64,000 bases of DNA, from contig NZ_PUIC01000013.1 of assembly GCF_022750545.1 (NCBI RefSeq), forward strand, positions 1 through 64,000, given 5' to 3'. Positions 8,363 to 18,987 of this stretch are shown here, one piece after another; the first letter of the stretch is position 1; every line of letters starts with the position of its first letter. Both the position numbers and the translations under genes were made by a program. A model generated the notes under the pieces. The model made no database searches and had not been told where the DNA came from. It was given only the letters and a program-made list of their open reading frames with translations. The stretch is from Caulobacter sp. CCUG 60055. GTDB taxonomy: Bacteria; Pseudomonadota; Alphaproteobacteria; Caulobacterales; Caulobacteraceae.

Positions 8363-9145
8363 TCAGTAGACCACCCCGCCGACGCCGCCGTCGAGGCTCA
8401 TGGACGACGCCGTCTGGGTCGTCTCCTCGCGATAGGCGGTGTAGGTCTCGGTGCGCACCACGGTCAGGATCTTCTCGCCGGCGCCGTAACGGCGCAGCAG
8501 GCTGCGCTCGTTGCAGTCGCGGGCCGGCTTCTGCTTGCGGCATTCCAGGCGGCCGCCGGGCGCGTGGTAGAGGGCGTCGCCCTTCTGACAGTCGTAGGTC
8601 TTGTCGCCCAGCACGTACTGCATCCGCGTGCCGGCGATGCAGCGATAGATCTCGCCGTCATAGGCGTCGGCGATCTCGCGGTCGGGGGTGACCTGGGAAG
8701 CGGGGTGCGGCACGACCTTGTCGTCCATGCAGACGGCGCGCAGGGTCAGGCGCTCGGTCTTGGTGCGGGTCGCCTCGTAGGACGAGCGGCCGCCGCCGCC
8801 GCCGAGCACCGAAAGGTTCTGGATGATCCCCGGCGCGCCGGGGCCGGCGTAGAACCGCCCGCCGCCGCCGCCCATGAAATAGACCGCCGAGTTGCTGGCG
8901 GCCGAGGCCGAGGACGTCGCCGACGCGCTGGCGCTGGCGTTGACGCTGATCGCTATGGGCGGCGCCACATAGACGTTGATGTTCGGCACGTTGATGACCG
9001 GCCCGCCGCAGCACGGCGGCGGCGGAGGCGGCGAGCAGTTGCACGGCGGCTGCGGCGGCGCGCAGCACGCTACCGCGGCGCCGGCCGCGGTCAGCGTCAC
9101 AAAGCCGACCACCGCGGCCAGGATGATGTTCAGACGCGCCAACAT
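8363..9145 (-). CDS. Secreted Cys/Pro-rich protein of unknown function
   Basis: A 260-residue exported protein that I do not recognise. A signal peptide (MLARLNIILAAVVGFVTLTA) is followed by a Cys/Pro-rich stretch (CCAPPQPPCNC, then a poly-Pro run) and an Ala/Ser repeat at about residues 68-87. A Gly-rich linker comes next, then a more ordinary C-terminal domain with pairs of Cys (AVCMDD, YRCIAG, YDCQKG, LECRKQ, RDCNER) that probably form disulfides. The layout suggests a cell-surface or envelope protein. GGGGGG about eight bases before the ATG supports the start. It shares a terminator with the M16 peptidase gene. Confidence 0.72.
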   Translation of the reverse strand: MLARLNIILAAVVGFVTLTAAGAAVACCAPPQPPCNCSPPPPPPCCGGPVINVPNINVYVAPPIAISVNASASASATSSASAASNSAVYFMGGGGGRFYAGPGAPGIIQNLSVLGGGGGRSSYEATRTKTERLTLRAVCMDDKVVPHPASQVTPDREIADAYDGEIYRCIAGTRMQYVLGDKTYDCQKGDALYHAPGGRLECRKQKPARDCNERSLLRRYGAGEKILTVVRTETYTAYREETTQTASSMSLDGGVGGVVY

Positions 9146-9316
9146 AGGACGGCCCCCCTACAATACGCCGCGAAACAAGCAAGAATCGCGCCGGAATCCC
9201 CGTCGCGCTTCTTCGCTCGCCCGTCCCATCCTGGGACGCTCCAGCCTGGCCCGGTCCTTCCTTGCAAACCGCATGCGGTCGAAAAGGCCGCGGAAGGGTC
9301 CGAAAGCAGGCTTTCG

Positions 9317-9865
9317 ATGTTCCATTTAAATACGGAACGGTTGATAGACTATTGGCAAAGCCGGAAAGGCGAGGCTCGGATTCCGCCGCGGAGTTCGATC
9401 GACCCCGGCGATTTCGTCGATCTTCTGCCGCAGATCTTCATCCTCGGCCGCACGACTCCCGGCGCCTATTCTTTCCGGCTCGTGGGCGGGCTCATCGCCG
9501 ACCTGCATCGCAGCGACCTGCGCCAGCGGGATTTCCTGTCGCTGTGGACGAGGCAGGACCGCTCGACCTTGCAGATGGCCATGGAGGCCACGCGCCGCAC
9601 CGCCGAGCCCATCGTCATAAGCTGCGAGGCGTCCAGCGCCGCCGGCCAGGCGCGGTTCGAGATGGCCCTGGCTCCCCTGGCCGCCTCGCCTGCGGGCGAG
9701 GCCAGCCGCTTCCTCGGCCTGCTGCAGCCGACCTCCAGCCTGACGCGGATGGCCGCCCGGCCGGTCGAGCGCCTGACGGTCCGCACCATCGCCACCAACG
9801 GCTCCGAGGCCGCCGTCCGCCCCTATCTGCGCCTAGCGGCGCTGGACGGCCGGCTGACCGCCTAG
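9317..9865 (+). CDS. PAS domain protein (PAS_5 / DUF1491-like group, Caulobacter type)
   Basis: A 182-residue soluble protein with one PAS-type fold. The RLIDYWQSRKGEARIPPRSSIDP start and the DLLPQIFILGRTTPGAYSFRLVG core are typical of the alphaproteobacterial PAS_5 family (PF07310), which includes small regulators linked to motility and cell-cycle signalling. No kinase, GGDEF or DNA-binding domain is attached, so it probably acts by protein contact or ligand sensing. AGCAGG six bases upstream of ATG 9317 fixes the start. Longer frames upstream are shadow of the divergent Cys-rich gene. It is convergent with the aldo/keto reductase gene. Confidence 0.8.
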   Translation: MFHLNTERLIDYWQSRKGEARIPPRSSIDPGDFVDLLPQIFILGRTTPGAYSFRLVGGLIADLHRSDLRQRDFLSLWTRQDRSTLQMAMEATRRTAEPIVISCEASSAAGQARFEMALAPLAASPAGEASRFLGLLQPTSSLTRMAARPVERLTVRTIATNGSEAAVRPYLRLAALDGRLTA

Positions 9866-9876
9866 AGTGGGATCGA

Positions 9877-10821
9877 TCAGGCCGCGCTGGCTTCGTCCAG
9901 AACGCCGCGGGCCTCGGCGCCGAGAACCAGCCGCGCCGCGCCGGCGATCTCCTTGAACTGCTCGACGCTGGTGGCGCTGGCGATCGGAGCCGTCACCCGG
10001 GTCATCAGCCAGGCCAGGGCGACCTGGGCCGGCGTCGCCCCAAGCTCGGCCGACACCTTGTCCAACGCCGCGAGAATGGCGAAACCCCGCGCGTCGAGGT
10101 AGCGTTTCACCCCGCCGCCCCTTGGGCTCTTCGACAGGTCCGCCTCGGACCGGTACTTGCCGGTCAGGAACCCCCGGGCCAGACCGAAATAGGGAATGAC
10201 GCCGATACCTGCTTCGCGGCAGGCGTCGGCCAGGCCGTCTTCGAAACCGGCGCGATCATAGAGATTGTAGTGCGGCTGCAGGGTCTCGTAGCGCGGCAGG
10301 CCGCGGCCGGCGCTGACCGCCAGCGCCTCCCTGAGCCGCGCGGCGTCGTAGTTCGACGCTCCGACGGCCCGCACCTTGCCGTCCTGGATCAGGCGGTCAT
10401 AGGCCTCCAGCGTCTCATCCAGGGGCGTGCCGGCGTCGTCCTCATGCGACTGGTAAAGGTCGATATGGTCCGTCCGCAGCCGCTTCAGCGACGCCTCGGC
10501 CGACTTGACGATGTGGGCGCGCGACAGACCCTTGCCGCCCTCGCCCATGTCCATGCCGACCTTGGTGGCGATCACCACGCGGTCGCGACCGCCGCGCGCC
10601 GCCAGCCACTTGCCGATCACCGCCTCGGATTCGCCGCCGACATGGCCGGGAATCCAGCGCGAATAGACGTCGGCGGTGTCGATCGCGTTGAAGCCCTCGC
10701 CGACAAAGGCGTCGAGCAAGGCGAAAGAGGTCGCCTCGTCCGCCGTCCAGCCGAACACGTTGCCGCCGAACATCAGCGGCGCGATCTCCAGGCCCGAGCC
10801 GCCCAGCTTGCGCTTTTCCAT
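9877..10821 (-). CDS. Aldo/keto reductase
   Basis: A 314-residue NADPH-dependent oxidoreductase of the aldo/keto reductase family with a TIM-barrel fold. The catalytic tetrad is visible: Asp48 and Tyr53 in DTADVYS, Lys in VVIATKVG and His in YQSHEDD. The NADP-binding end contains IASATSVEQ. It resembles the YajO/MocA-type AKRs that reduce small aldehydes or sugars, but the substrate is unknown. GAGGGA stands before the ATG. It lies 79 bases downstream of the GMC oxidoreductase gene on the same strand and may be cotranscribed with it. Confidence 0.92.
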   Translation of the reverse strand: MEKRKLGGSGLEIAPLMFGGNVFGWTADEATSFALLDAFVGEGFNAIDTADVYSRWIPGHVGGESEAVIGKWLAARGGRDRVVIATKVGMDMGEGGKGLSRAHIVKSAEASLKRLRTDHIDLYQSHEDDAGTPLDETLEAYDRLIQDGKVRAVGASNYDAARLREALAVSAGRGLPRYETLQPHYNLYDRAGFEDGLADACREAGIGVIPYFGLARGFLTGKYRSEADLSKSPRGGGVKRYLDARGFAILAALDKVSAELGATPAQVALAWLMTRVTAPIASATSVEQFKEIAGAARLVLGAEARGVLDEASAA

Positions 10822-10900
10822 GACCAGTCCCTCGTCGAAGCCCCTCGGCCCCGCATATAGGCGCGGCGGCGGCCCGGTTCGAGCCGCCGCCCCTGAGCGT

Positions 10901-12562
10901 TCAGGCCGCCCGGGCCGGCGCGCCCTCGAACACCGGCGCGTCGTCGGCGGGCAGGGCCGCCTTGCCCCGGATCATGTCGGAGGCCTTTTCGGCGATCATC
11001 ATCGTCGGGGCGTTGGTGTTGCCGCCGACCAGGGTGGGCATGACCGAGGCGTCGACGACGCGCAACCCCTCCAGGCCCTGGACCTTCAGGGCGCCGTCGA
11101 CCACGGCCAGGGGGTCGCCGGCCGCGCCCATGCGGCACGTGCCGACCGGGTGATAGATGGTCTCGGCCTTGGCGCGGATCCAGGCGTCGATCTCGGCGTC
11201 GCTCCGCACGGAAGGCCCCGGTGCGTATTCCGGCCCGCGGATCGACTTGAGCGCGGCCTGGTCGGCCACCTCCCGCATCATCTTGACCCCCTCGCGCAGG
11301 GCGCGGCGGTCCTCCTCGGTCGCCAGGTAGTTGGCGAAGATGGTCGGATCGTCGAACGGGTCGGCCGAGCGCAGACCGATCTCGCCGCGGCTTTCGGGGC
11401 GAAGCTGGCAGACGTGGACCGAGAAGCCGTCCTTCTCGACCGTGACCTTGCCGTGGTCCTGCATGATGGCCAGCACGCAGTGCAGCTGCAGGTCGGGGCG
11501 GTCGAGGTCCTGCCGCGACTTGAGGAAGGCGCCCGCCTCCAGGAAGTTCTGCCGCCCGAAGCCCTGGCCGAACAGCATGTAGTTCAGGCCGGTGATCAGC
11601 TTGTTGATCCCCTTGGAGTTGGAATAGGCGGTCTTGAGGTTCGGCGTCTCCCACGACAGCACTACGTCCAGGTGGTCCTGAAGGTTCTTGCCGACGCCCT
11701 TGAGGTCGTGCTGCGGCGCGACGCCGGCCTTCTTCAGGGCGTCGGCGTCGCCGATCCCCGACAGTTGCAGGATCTGCGGCGACTGCACCGCGCCCGAGGC
11801 CAGCAGCACCTCGGCGTCGGCGTAGGCCTTGCGGGTCTCGCCGTTCTGCATGAACTCGACCCCGACCGCCCGGCCCTTCTCCAGCAGGATGCGGGTGGTG
11901 CGGGCGCCGATCTCGCAGGTCAGGTTCGGCCGCTTGCCGAGGATCGGATGCAGATAGGCGGCGGCCGCGCTCCAACGCTTGCCGTCGCGGATGGTCAGTT
12001 GATAGGGGCCGAAACCCTCCTGCTGGTAGCCGTTGAAGTCCTTGGTGGTCAGGTGGCCGGCCTCGGCCCCGGCCTTGATGAAGCCCGAATAGATCGCGTG
12101 CGGCGACGAGGCCTTGGAGACGTGCAGAGGCCCGTCGCCGCCGTGCCAGGCGTCGCCGCCGCCTTCCAGGCTTTCCGAGCGCTTGAAATAGGGCAGCACG
12201 TCGGCGTAGCCCCAGCCGGTCAGGCCCGTCTGCCGCCACTGGTCGTAGTCCCGCGCATGGCCGCGAATGTAGATCATGCCGTTGATCGACGACGAGCCGC
12301 CCCAGCCCTTGCCGCGCGGCCACCACAGCTTGCGGCCGTCGAGATTGGGCTCGGCCTCGGTCCAGAAGCCCCAATTGTAGTCGCCCTTGGCCTTGATCAG
12401 TTCGCCGACGCCGGCGGGCATGCGCACCAGGATCGAGTTGTCCCTGCCGCCGGCTTCCAGCAGCAGGACCTTCGTTCCCGGGTCTTCGCTCAGGCGGTTG
12501 GCCAGCACGCAGCCGGCCGAGCCGGCGCCGATGATGATGTAGTCGTAGCGATCCAAAGCCAT
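10901..12562 (-). CDS. GMC family FAD-dependent oxidoreductase (choline dehydrogenase-like)
   Basis: A 553-residue flavoprotein. The N terminus has the Rossmann FAD motif IIIGAGSAGCVLANRL, then the GMC signature with GKGWGGSSSINGMIYIRG. The C terminus has the catalytic His in YHPVGTCRMG and the NTNAPTMMIAEK segment. It is close to BetA-type choline/alcohol dehydrogenases. The lack of other betaine genes nearby (betB, betI) argues against choline as the certain substrate. No signal peptide is present, so it should act in the cytoplasm or at the membrane face. No strong Shine-Dalgarno precedes ATG 12562. Confidence 0.92.
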   Translation of the reverse strand: MALDRYDYIIIGAGSAGCVLANRLSEDPGTKVLLLEAGGRDNSILVRMPAGVGELIKAKGDYNWGFWTEAEPNLDGRKLWWPRGKGWGGSSSINGMIYIRGHARDYDQWRQTGLTGWGYADVLPYFKRSESLEGGGDAWHGGDGPLHVSKASSPHAIYSGFIKAGAEAGHLTTKDFNGYQQEGFGPYQLTIRDGKRWSAAAAYLHPILGKRPNLTCEIGARTTRILLEKGRAVGVEFMQNGETRKAYADAEVLLASGAVQSPQILQLSGIGDADALKKAGVAPQHDLKGVGKNLQDHLDVVLSWETPNLKTAYSNSKGINKLITGLNYMLFGQGFGRQNFLEAGAFLKSRQDLDRPDLQLHCVLAIMQDHGKVTVEKDGFSVHVCQLRPESRGEIGLRSADPFDDPTIFANYLATEEDRRALREGVKMMREVADQAALKSIRGPEYAPGPSVRSDAEIDAWIRAKAETIYHPVGTCRMGAAGDPLAVVDGALKVQGLEGLRVVDASVMPTLVGGNTNAPTMMIAEKASDMIRGKAALPADDAPVFEGAPARAA

Positions 12563-12650
12563 GGTCCCGAACGCCGCTCCCGCTAGGTTATCGTTGTTTA
12601 CGGGAGAGACTGGCGCGGCCGGGGCGGCTCGGCAAGAGCGTTCCGCCGCC

Positions 12651-13307
12651 CTATTCGGCGGGAAGGGCTGCGGGTTCGGCGGCGGAGCCGCCGTCCGGCT
12701 CCCCGCGCGCCAGCCTGCGGTCGAACGCCCAGGCCGCCACGCCGATCCAGGCCATCAGCACGAAGGCGTAGGACCGCTCCCACCAGCCGACATTGTCCCA
12801 GTCGCACAGGTCGGGAAGAACGACGTGGCGGGTGATCGCGCCGATCACGCCCATCAGAACGAAGCTGCCGACCAGGAACAGCTTGAGCCCGAGGAAGTCG
12901 CGGCGCTTCGACAGGCCCCAGACCACCGCCAGGGGCGCGAACTGGATGGCCAGGCCCAGGTTGACCCATTGGTGCCGGGGGTCCGGCCAGGGGAATAGGC
13001 CCGAGACGATGATCGCCCCGCCGCCGACGGCGGCCAGGATCGCGGTCAGGCCGGCGGGGAACAGGCCGCCGCCGAGGGCGCGCAGGGCCAGGAAGAACCC
13101 TCGTCCGGCCAATACGCCGGCCGCCCCGCCCAGGCCGACGCCGAGGTTGAAGATGAACGGATGCGCCGCCTGCGGCCCGCCCAGCTCGCTGACATACTGC
13201 TTGGCGTGGCGCATCTCGGGATAGGCCAGGGACGCGGCCAGGAAGGCCCCGTAGCACAGCAGCGGCGCCGCCACCCCGGCCCACAGGAATAGGCGTCTCG
13301 CCTGCAT
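12651..13307 (-). CDS. DUF998 family membrane protein
   Basis: A 218-residue integral membrane protein with about six hydrophobic helices and the features of the DUF998 family: an N-terminal LFLWAGVAAPLLCYGAF helix, a YVSELGGPQAAHPFIFN loop, and a glycine-rich helix. The function of this family is not established. The start at 13307 gives a normal membrane-protein N terminus. Starting at 13358 would add an unlikely arginine-rich lead. GAGGTG lies 13 bases upstream. It is divergent from the 2OG oxygenase gene and shares no evident pathway with its neighbours. Confidence 0.75.
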   Translation of the reverse strand: MQARRLFLWAGVAAPLLCYGAFLAASLAYPEMRHAKQYVSELGGPQAAHPFIFNLGVGLGGAAGVLAGRGFFLALRALGGGLFPAGLTAILAAVGGGAIIVSGLFPWPDPRHQWVNLGLAIQFAPLAVVWGLSKRRDFLGLKLFLVGSFVLMGVIGAITRHVVLPDLCDWDNVGWWERSYAFVLMAWIGVAAWAFDRRLARGEPDGGSAAEPAALPAE

Positions 13308-13423
13308 CGTCCCAACACCTCGGCGGCTCAGGGCCGCGTCGGCGGAATTTCGCCGCAAAGCCGGCCGCGATCAAGCCGCCGTGATCGGGAGCCGCGACGA
13401 GGCCCGTCCTTTTCGCGCCGCCT

Positions 13424-13453
13424 TTGACAGCGTCGGCCCAAGCCGGCTAGTCG
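13424..13453 (+). promoter_or_regulatory. Predicted housekeeping promoter
   Basis: TTGACAG (13424-13430), a 15-base spacer and GCTAGTCG (13446-13453) resemble the Caulobacter housekeeping form TTGACGS, 10-14 bases, GCTANAWC. The transcription start would fall within a few bases of the ATG at 13459. That fits the absence of a Shine-Dalgarno for the 2OG oxygenase and suggests a leaderless mRNA. Confidence 0.5.
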
Positions 13454-13458
13454 GACCC

Positions 13459-14079
13459 ATGACCTTGCGCCCGCTGTTCGTCACCGAGATCTATGAGGCC
13501 AGCCTCGCCGCCGACCGGGGTTTCGAGGCGTTCAACGCCGAGCTCGAAGAGGCCTGCCGCATGCTGGCGGCCGAGGACCGCGCCGGCCGCGCCTGGTGCA
13601 AGGCCAACGGCTATGGCGGCTACACCTCCTACGCCTCGCTGGACGACCTGCCGTCGCGGGCCAGCGCCTTCGCCGACCTCAAGCGCAAGCTCGACCGGCA
13701 TGCGGCGGCCTACGCCGAGGCCCTCGGCCTCGATCTGGGCGCCGGCCGCCTGCGGCTCGACAGCCTGTGGGTCAACCTGCTCAAGCCCGGCGCCAGCCAC
13801 AGCGGCCACATCCACCCCCACAGCGTGCTGTCGGGCACGGTCTATGTCGTCGTGCCGCCCGGGGCCAGCGCGCTGAAGCTCGAAGACCCGCGGCTGCCGC
13901 TGATGATGGCCGCCCCGCCGCGCCGGGCGGACGCGCCCGAGACGGCGCGCAGCTTCGTCTATCTGCAGCCGCAGCCGGGGACGGTGCTGATGTGGGAGAG
14001 CTGGCTGCGCCACGAGGTGCCGGCCAACGCCGCCCGCGCCGACCGGGTGAGCGTCAGTTTCAACTATAGCTGGCGATAG
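13459..14079 (+). CDS. Putative 2OG-Fe(II) oxygenase, TIGR02466 family
   Basis: A 206-residue protein matching the TIGR02466 group of putative 2-oxoglutarate/Fe(II) oxygenases. The double-stranded beta-helix core is visible in SHSGHIHPHSVLSGTVYVV, which supplies candidate iron ligands, and in TVLMWESWLRHEVPAN, where a distal His and a following Arg would bind iron and 2-oxoglutarate. The substrate is unknown. Members occur next to tetratricopeptide or methyltransferase genes; here the next gene is a broken methyltransferase. No Shine-Dalgarno precedes the ATG, but a promoter lies close upstream, consistent with leaderless translation. Confidence 0.8.
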   Translation: MTLRPLFVTEIYEASLAADRGFEAFNAELEEACRMLAAEDRAGRAWCKANGYGGYTSYASLDDLPSRASAFADLKRKLDRHAAAYAEALGLDLGAGRLRLDSLWVNLLKPGASHSGHIHPHSVLSGTVYVVVPPGASALKLEDPRLPLMMAAPPRRADAPETARSFVYLQPQPGTVLMWESWLRHEVPANAARADRVSVSFNYSWR

Positions 14080-14201
14080 CGGCGATTACTCTGTAAGCAG
14101 CGACGCGTTCGCCGCCCCTCCATTCCTGAGGCATGCGCGGCGCGCGCCACGAATACGCCTGAGACTCCCTTTCCTGAACCCGCTCGAACGGATAGGTCGC
14201 G

Positions 14202-14630
14202 GTGCCCCGGCGTCTCGCGCGCCGGTCCACGGAGGCCCGGTTCCCCTGTGAGGACCGGTCGATCACCCTGGCCTTCGCCACCTCCGTCTACACCCACCTG
14301 ATGCCGGGCGCGATGCGGCGCTATCTGGAAGAGACCCGTCGCGTCCTGGCGCCGGGGGGCCGGGCGGTCATCACCGCCTTCCTGCTCGACGAGGACGTCG
14401 AGCGATGGATGGGCGAAAGCAAGACGGTGCTGAAGTTCCCCCACGCTCTCGACGGCGTGAAGGTTCTGGACGCGCGCTGGCCGGAGAACGGCGTCGCCAT
14501 AGACCGCGACAAGCTGAAGACGATGATCGCCGAGGCCGGCCTCACCCTTCGCGGCATGCACGCCGGCCATTGGCGGCCCGAGGCGAGCTACGCCGGCGGC
14601 CAGGATCTGGTCGTGGTCTCCAGGGACTGA
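14202..14630 (+). pseudogene. 5'-truncated SAM-dependent methyltransferase remnant
   Basis: The frame encodes only the C-terminal half of a class I methyltransferase. After a short GC-rich lead come FATSVYTHLMPGAMRRYLEE and TRRVLAPGGRAVITAFLLD, which are motif III and the strands after it, then a YAGGQDLVVVSRD tail. The SAM-binding motif I (E/DxGxGxG) is missing. A TAG at 14193-14195 closes the frame just upstream, and the only starts are a GTG at 14202 and later codons. I therefore read it as a decayed gene whose first half is lost. Confidence 0.6.
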
Positions 14631-14745
14631 CCTGGTTCAAGCCGGGCCGAGCCGGGCGGCTTCAGCATAGATTTCGCCGTTCACTACGTTTCGAAGCGCG
14701 CCCTTAAGCCTGACCGACCTACGCTCTCCCGCATAGGAGAGCCCC

Positions 14746-14976
14746 ATGCTGGCCACACCCATCGCCACCGCGGCAAGCGGCATGATGAGCGCCGTCAACA
14801 AGCTGGACGTCAGCGCCCAACGGGTCGCCCAATGGGGCACGCCGCTGGGCAAGGACGTCGACCTCGTCCAGGAGACGGTCGCCCAGATCCAGGCCAAGAC
14901 CGAGTTCAAGGCCTCGGCCAAGGTGCTGAAGACCGCCGACGAGATGCTGGGAACCCTGCTCGACATCAAGGCCTGA
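14746..14976 (+). CDS. Minimal flagellar rod/hook-like protein
   Basis: A 76-residue protein that looks like the two ends of a flagellar axial protein joined together. Residues 1-30 (SGMMSAVNKLDVSAQRVAQW) match the Flg_bb_rod N-terminal helix motif SGMxAxxxxLDvxAxNvAN. Residues 38-76 (VDLVQETVAQIQAKTEFKAS, then KVLKTADEMLGTLLDIKA) match the Flg_bbr_C terminal helix of FlgG/FlgE. The whole central domain is absent. AGGAG (14735-14739) precedes the ATG, so it is expressed as a unit. It could be a minor rod component, a regulator of rod assembly, or a relic. No other flagellar gene is near. Confidence 0.7.
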   Translation: MLATPIATAASGMMSAVNKLDVSAQRVAQWGTPLGKDVDLVQETVAQIQAKTEFKASAKVLKTADEMLGTLLDIKA

Positions 14977-15002
14977 CGCCGTCAAGGCGGCCCGAAACGA
15001 AA

Positions 15003-15027
15003 AGGGGCGGCCCGACGGACCGCCCCT
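15003..15027. terminator. Hairpin between convergent genes
   Basis: AGGGGCGG (15003-15010) pairs with CCGCCCCT (15020-15027) around a 9-base loop. It lies between the flagellar-like gene and the end of rpoD. There is no T tract on the plus side, so it may slow transcription rather than end it cleanly. Confidence 0.45.
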
Positions 15028-15074
15028 CTCGTCATTCCTGATGCTTGTCCGGGCCCCACGCGGGGCGCGGCCTT

Positions 15075-17030
<1,956 letters not shown>

Positions 17031-17106
17031 CTAGCTCTCCGAACCGGCGGCGGCGTCCGCGCATCCGGCTTAAAATGCATGCAAGCGGCCGGCAGGCCCC
17101 TTTAAT

Positions 17107-18987
17107 TTAAGACCCGCCGTCCGTCCAAATCGTTCCCGTCTTGACCGCCCGCTTGAGACCGTCGCGCTCGGCTTTCATACGCTCGATCGCCGCCATGCCC
17201 TCCCGTCCGGCAAGATCGCTCTTGGCGGCTTGGATGGCGCTCTCGAGCGCAGCCATTCGCGTCATAACCTCGAAGGCGTGCGACCATTGGGACCTGGCTG
17301 TTGCGAGCGAAGCATCCGGGATCAGGAATGGCGCGCCCGATTTCGCGGCGGCCTTGTCGATTTCGCTCAGCAACGGGCCGAATCCTCTTCCCGCCAAATG
17401 GCGTTGCAATCCTTCGCTGTCAAGCACGTCGGCGTCCAGACGCAGGCGAATGATTTCCCTCGCCAAATCGATGAGCCCCGGATCGCCGAAGCCATGACGC
17501 TGCAGCGTCTCCAGATGATCGTCCAGCCGATGGGGGTCGGCGAGGGCCGCCTGGGCCAGCGCTGCGGCGGTATGCTCGATCGACGGCCCGCCCCGCGTGG
17601 CCTTGGTTTCCGGAAAGGGACCGGCCAGTTCGCGCGCCCCGCGCCAGCCGCCGCGTCCGGCCGGGCCGCCGCGTCCGGGCCTTGCGAAACCGCCGTCCCG
17701 CTCGGGCCGGACCGAGGGGAACAGCCCGTCGTAACGGCCGAGCAGGTCGTCGCGATAAGCCTGGGCCAGGTCCTTGTCCTGGATGGCGGCGGCGGCGGCG
17801 CGCAGGCGCGCCTTCAGCCCCGCGCGCCGCTCGGGCGTGTCCAGCGGCTCCAGGTCGCGCTCGCGCACGAACAGCGCCTCGACGAAGGGCGTGGTCTGGG
17901 CGAGCTGGGCCTTGAGCGCGGCGGGCCCCTGCTCGCGCAGGACGTCGTCGGGGTCCTTGCCGCCGGAGACGATGGCGAACTTGAAGCTGCGGCCGGCCTT
18001 GAGCAGGGGCAGGGCCCGGTCGATGGCGCGGCTGGCGGCCCGGCGGCCGGCGTTGTCGCCGTCGAAGCACAGGGTCGGCTCGGCGTGCGAGCGCCACAGC
18101 AGCTCCATCTGCTCCTCGGTCAGGGCGGTGCCCATCGGGGCCACCGCCGCCACGCCGGCCCGCTGGCAGGCGATGACGTCCATGTAGCCCTCGACCACCA
18201 CGAACGGCGCGCCGACGTCGCCGGCCGAAGCCAGCTTGCGCGCCTCGGCCAGGCCGTAGACCAGCCGCCCCTTGTGGAAGACGCCGGTCTCCGGGCCGTT
18301 GAGGTATTTGGCGCGGGCCTGCGGGTCCATGGCCCGGCCGCCGAACGAGACCACCCGCCCCCGCGCGTCGGCGATGGGGAAGATCACCCGGTCGCGGAAG
18401 CGGTCATAGGGTGCGCCGCCGTCCTCGGGCGCGATCAGCAGGCCGGCCTCGACCAGGGCCGCCGGCTGGGCGCCCTTGGCGACCAGATAGTCCTTCAGAG
18501 CGGTGCGCCCCTGCGGCGAAAAGCCCATGCGGAAACGGGCCCATTCGCTTTCGGGCAGGCCGCGCCGCTCCAGATAGGCCCGCGCCTCGCGCCCGGCCGG
18601 GCGGCGCAGTTCGGCCTCGAACCACTTGGCGGCCATTTCCAGCCAGTCGCCGAGCGAGGCGCGCTTGCGGTCTTCCTCGGCCGACCGCGAATCCTGGGCC
18701 GGCATCGGCACCCCGGCCTCGGCGGCGAGGCGCTCGACCGCCTCGGGAAAGCTCAGCCGCTCGGTCTCCTGCAGGAACGAGATCAGGTCGCCGTGCTTGC
18801 CGCTGGAGAAGCAGTGATAGAAACCCTTGTCGTCATTGACGAAGAACGACGGCGACTTCTCCTTGGTGAAGGGGGACAGGCCGGCGTACTCGCGCCCCTG
18901 CCGCCGCAGCTTCACCGTCCGGCCGATGACGTCGGACAGGCGGAGGCGGGACTTGATCTCGTCGAGGAAGTTGTCGTCGAAGCGCAC
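17107..18987 (-). CDS. dnaG: DNA primase DnaG
   Basis: A 626-residue primase that lays RNA primers for replication. The order is a CHC2-type N-terminal region, the catalytic core with Toprim (VVVEGYMDVIACQ; CFDGDNAGRRA), and a C-terminal helicase-binding region. The zinc finger is degenerate: the four ligand positions read Ser38, Thr41, Cys59 and Ser62, so only one Cys survives (LSPFTKEKSPSF, YHCFSSGKHGD). This pattern is known from alphaproteobacterial primases, so it need not mean loss of function. The start is a GTG at 18987. It is cotranscribed with rpoD. Confidence 0.97.
   Translation of the reverse strand: MRFDDNFLDEIKSRLRLSDVIGRTVKLRRQGREYAGLSPFTKEKSPSFFVNDDKGFYHCFSSGKHGDLISFLQETERLSFPEAVERLAAEAGVPMPAQDSRSAEEDRKRASLGDWLEMAAKWFEAELRRPAGREARAYLERRGLPESEWARFRMGFSPQGRTALKDYLVAKGAQPAALVEAGLLIAPEDGGAPYDRFRDRVIFPIADARGRVVSFGGRAMDPQARAKYLNGPETGVFHKGRLVYGLAEARKLASAGDVGAPFVVVEGYMDVIACQRAGVAAVAPMGTALTEEQMELLWRSHAEPTLCFDGDNAGRRAASRAIDRALPLLKAGRSFKFAIVSGGKDPDDVLREQGPAALKAQLAQTTPFVEALFVRERDLEPLDTPERRAGLKARLRAAAAAIQDKDLAQAYRDDLLGRYDGLFPSVRPERDGGFARPGRGGPAGRGGWRGARELAGPFPETKATRGGPSIEHTAAALAQAALADPHRLDDHLETLQRHGFGDPGLIDLAREIIRLRLDADVLDSEGLQRHLAGRGFGPLLSEIDKAAAKSGAPFLIPDASLATARSQWSHAFEVMTRMAALESAIQAAKSDLAGREGMAAIERMKAERDGLKRAVKTGTIWTDGGS

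Noticed and set aside
10676-12586. Long plus-strand open frame opposite the GMC oxidoreductase gene
   Set aside because: It is the antisense shadow of a clear enzyme gene; the translation is low-complexity and matches no family, as is common in GC-rich DNA.
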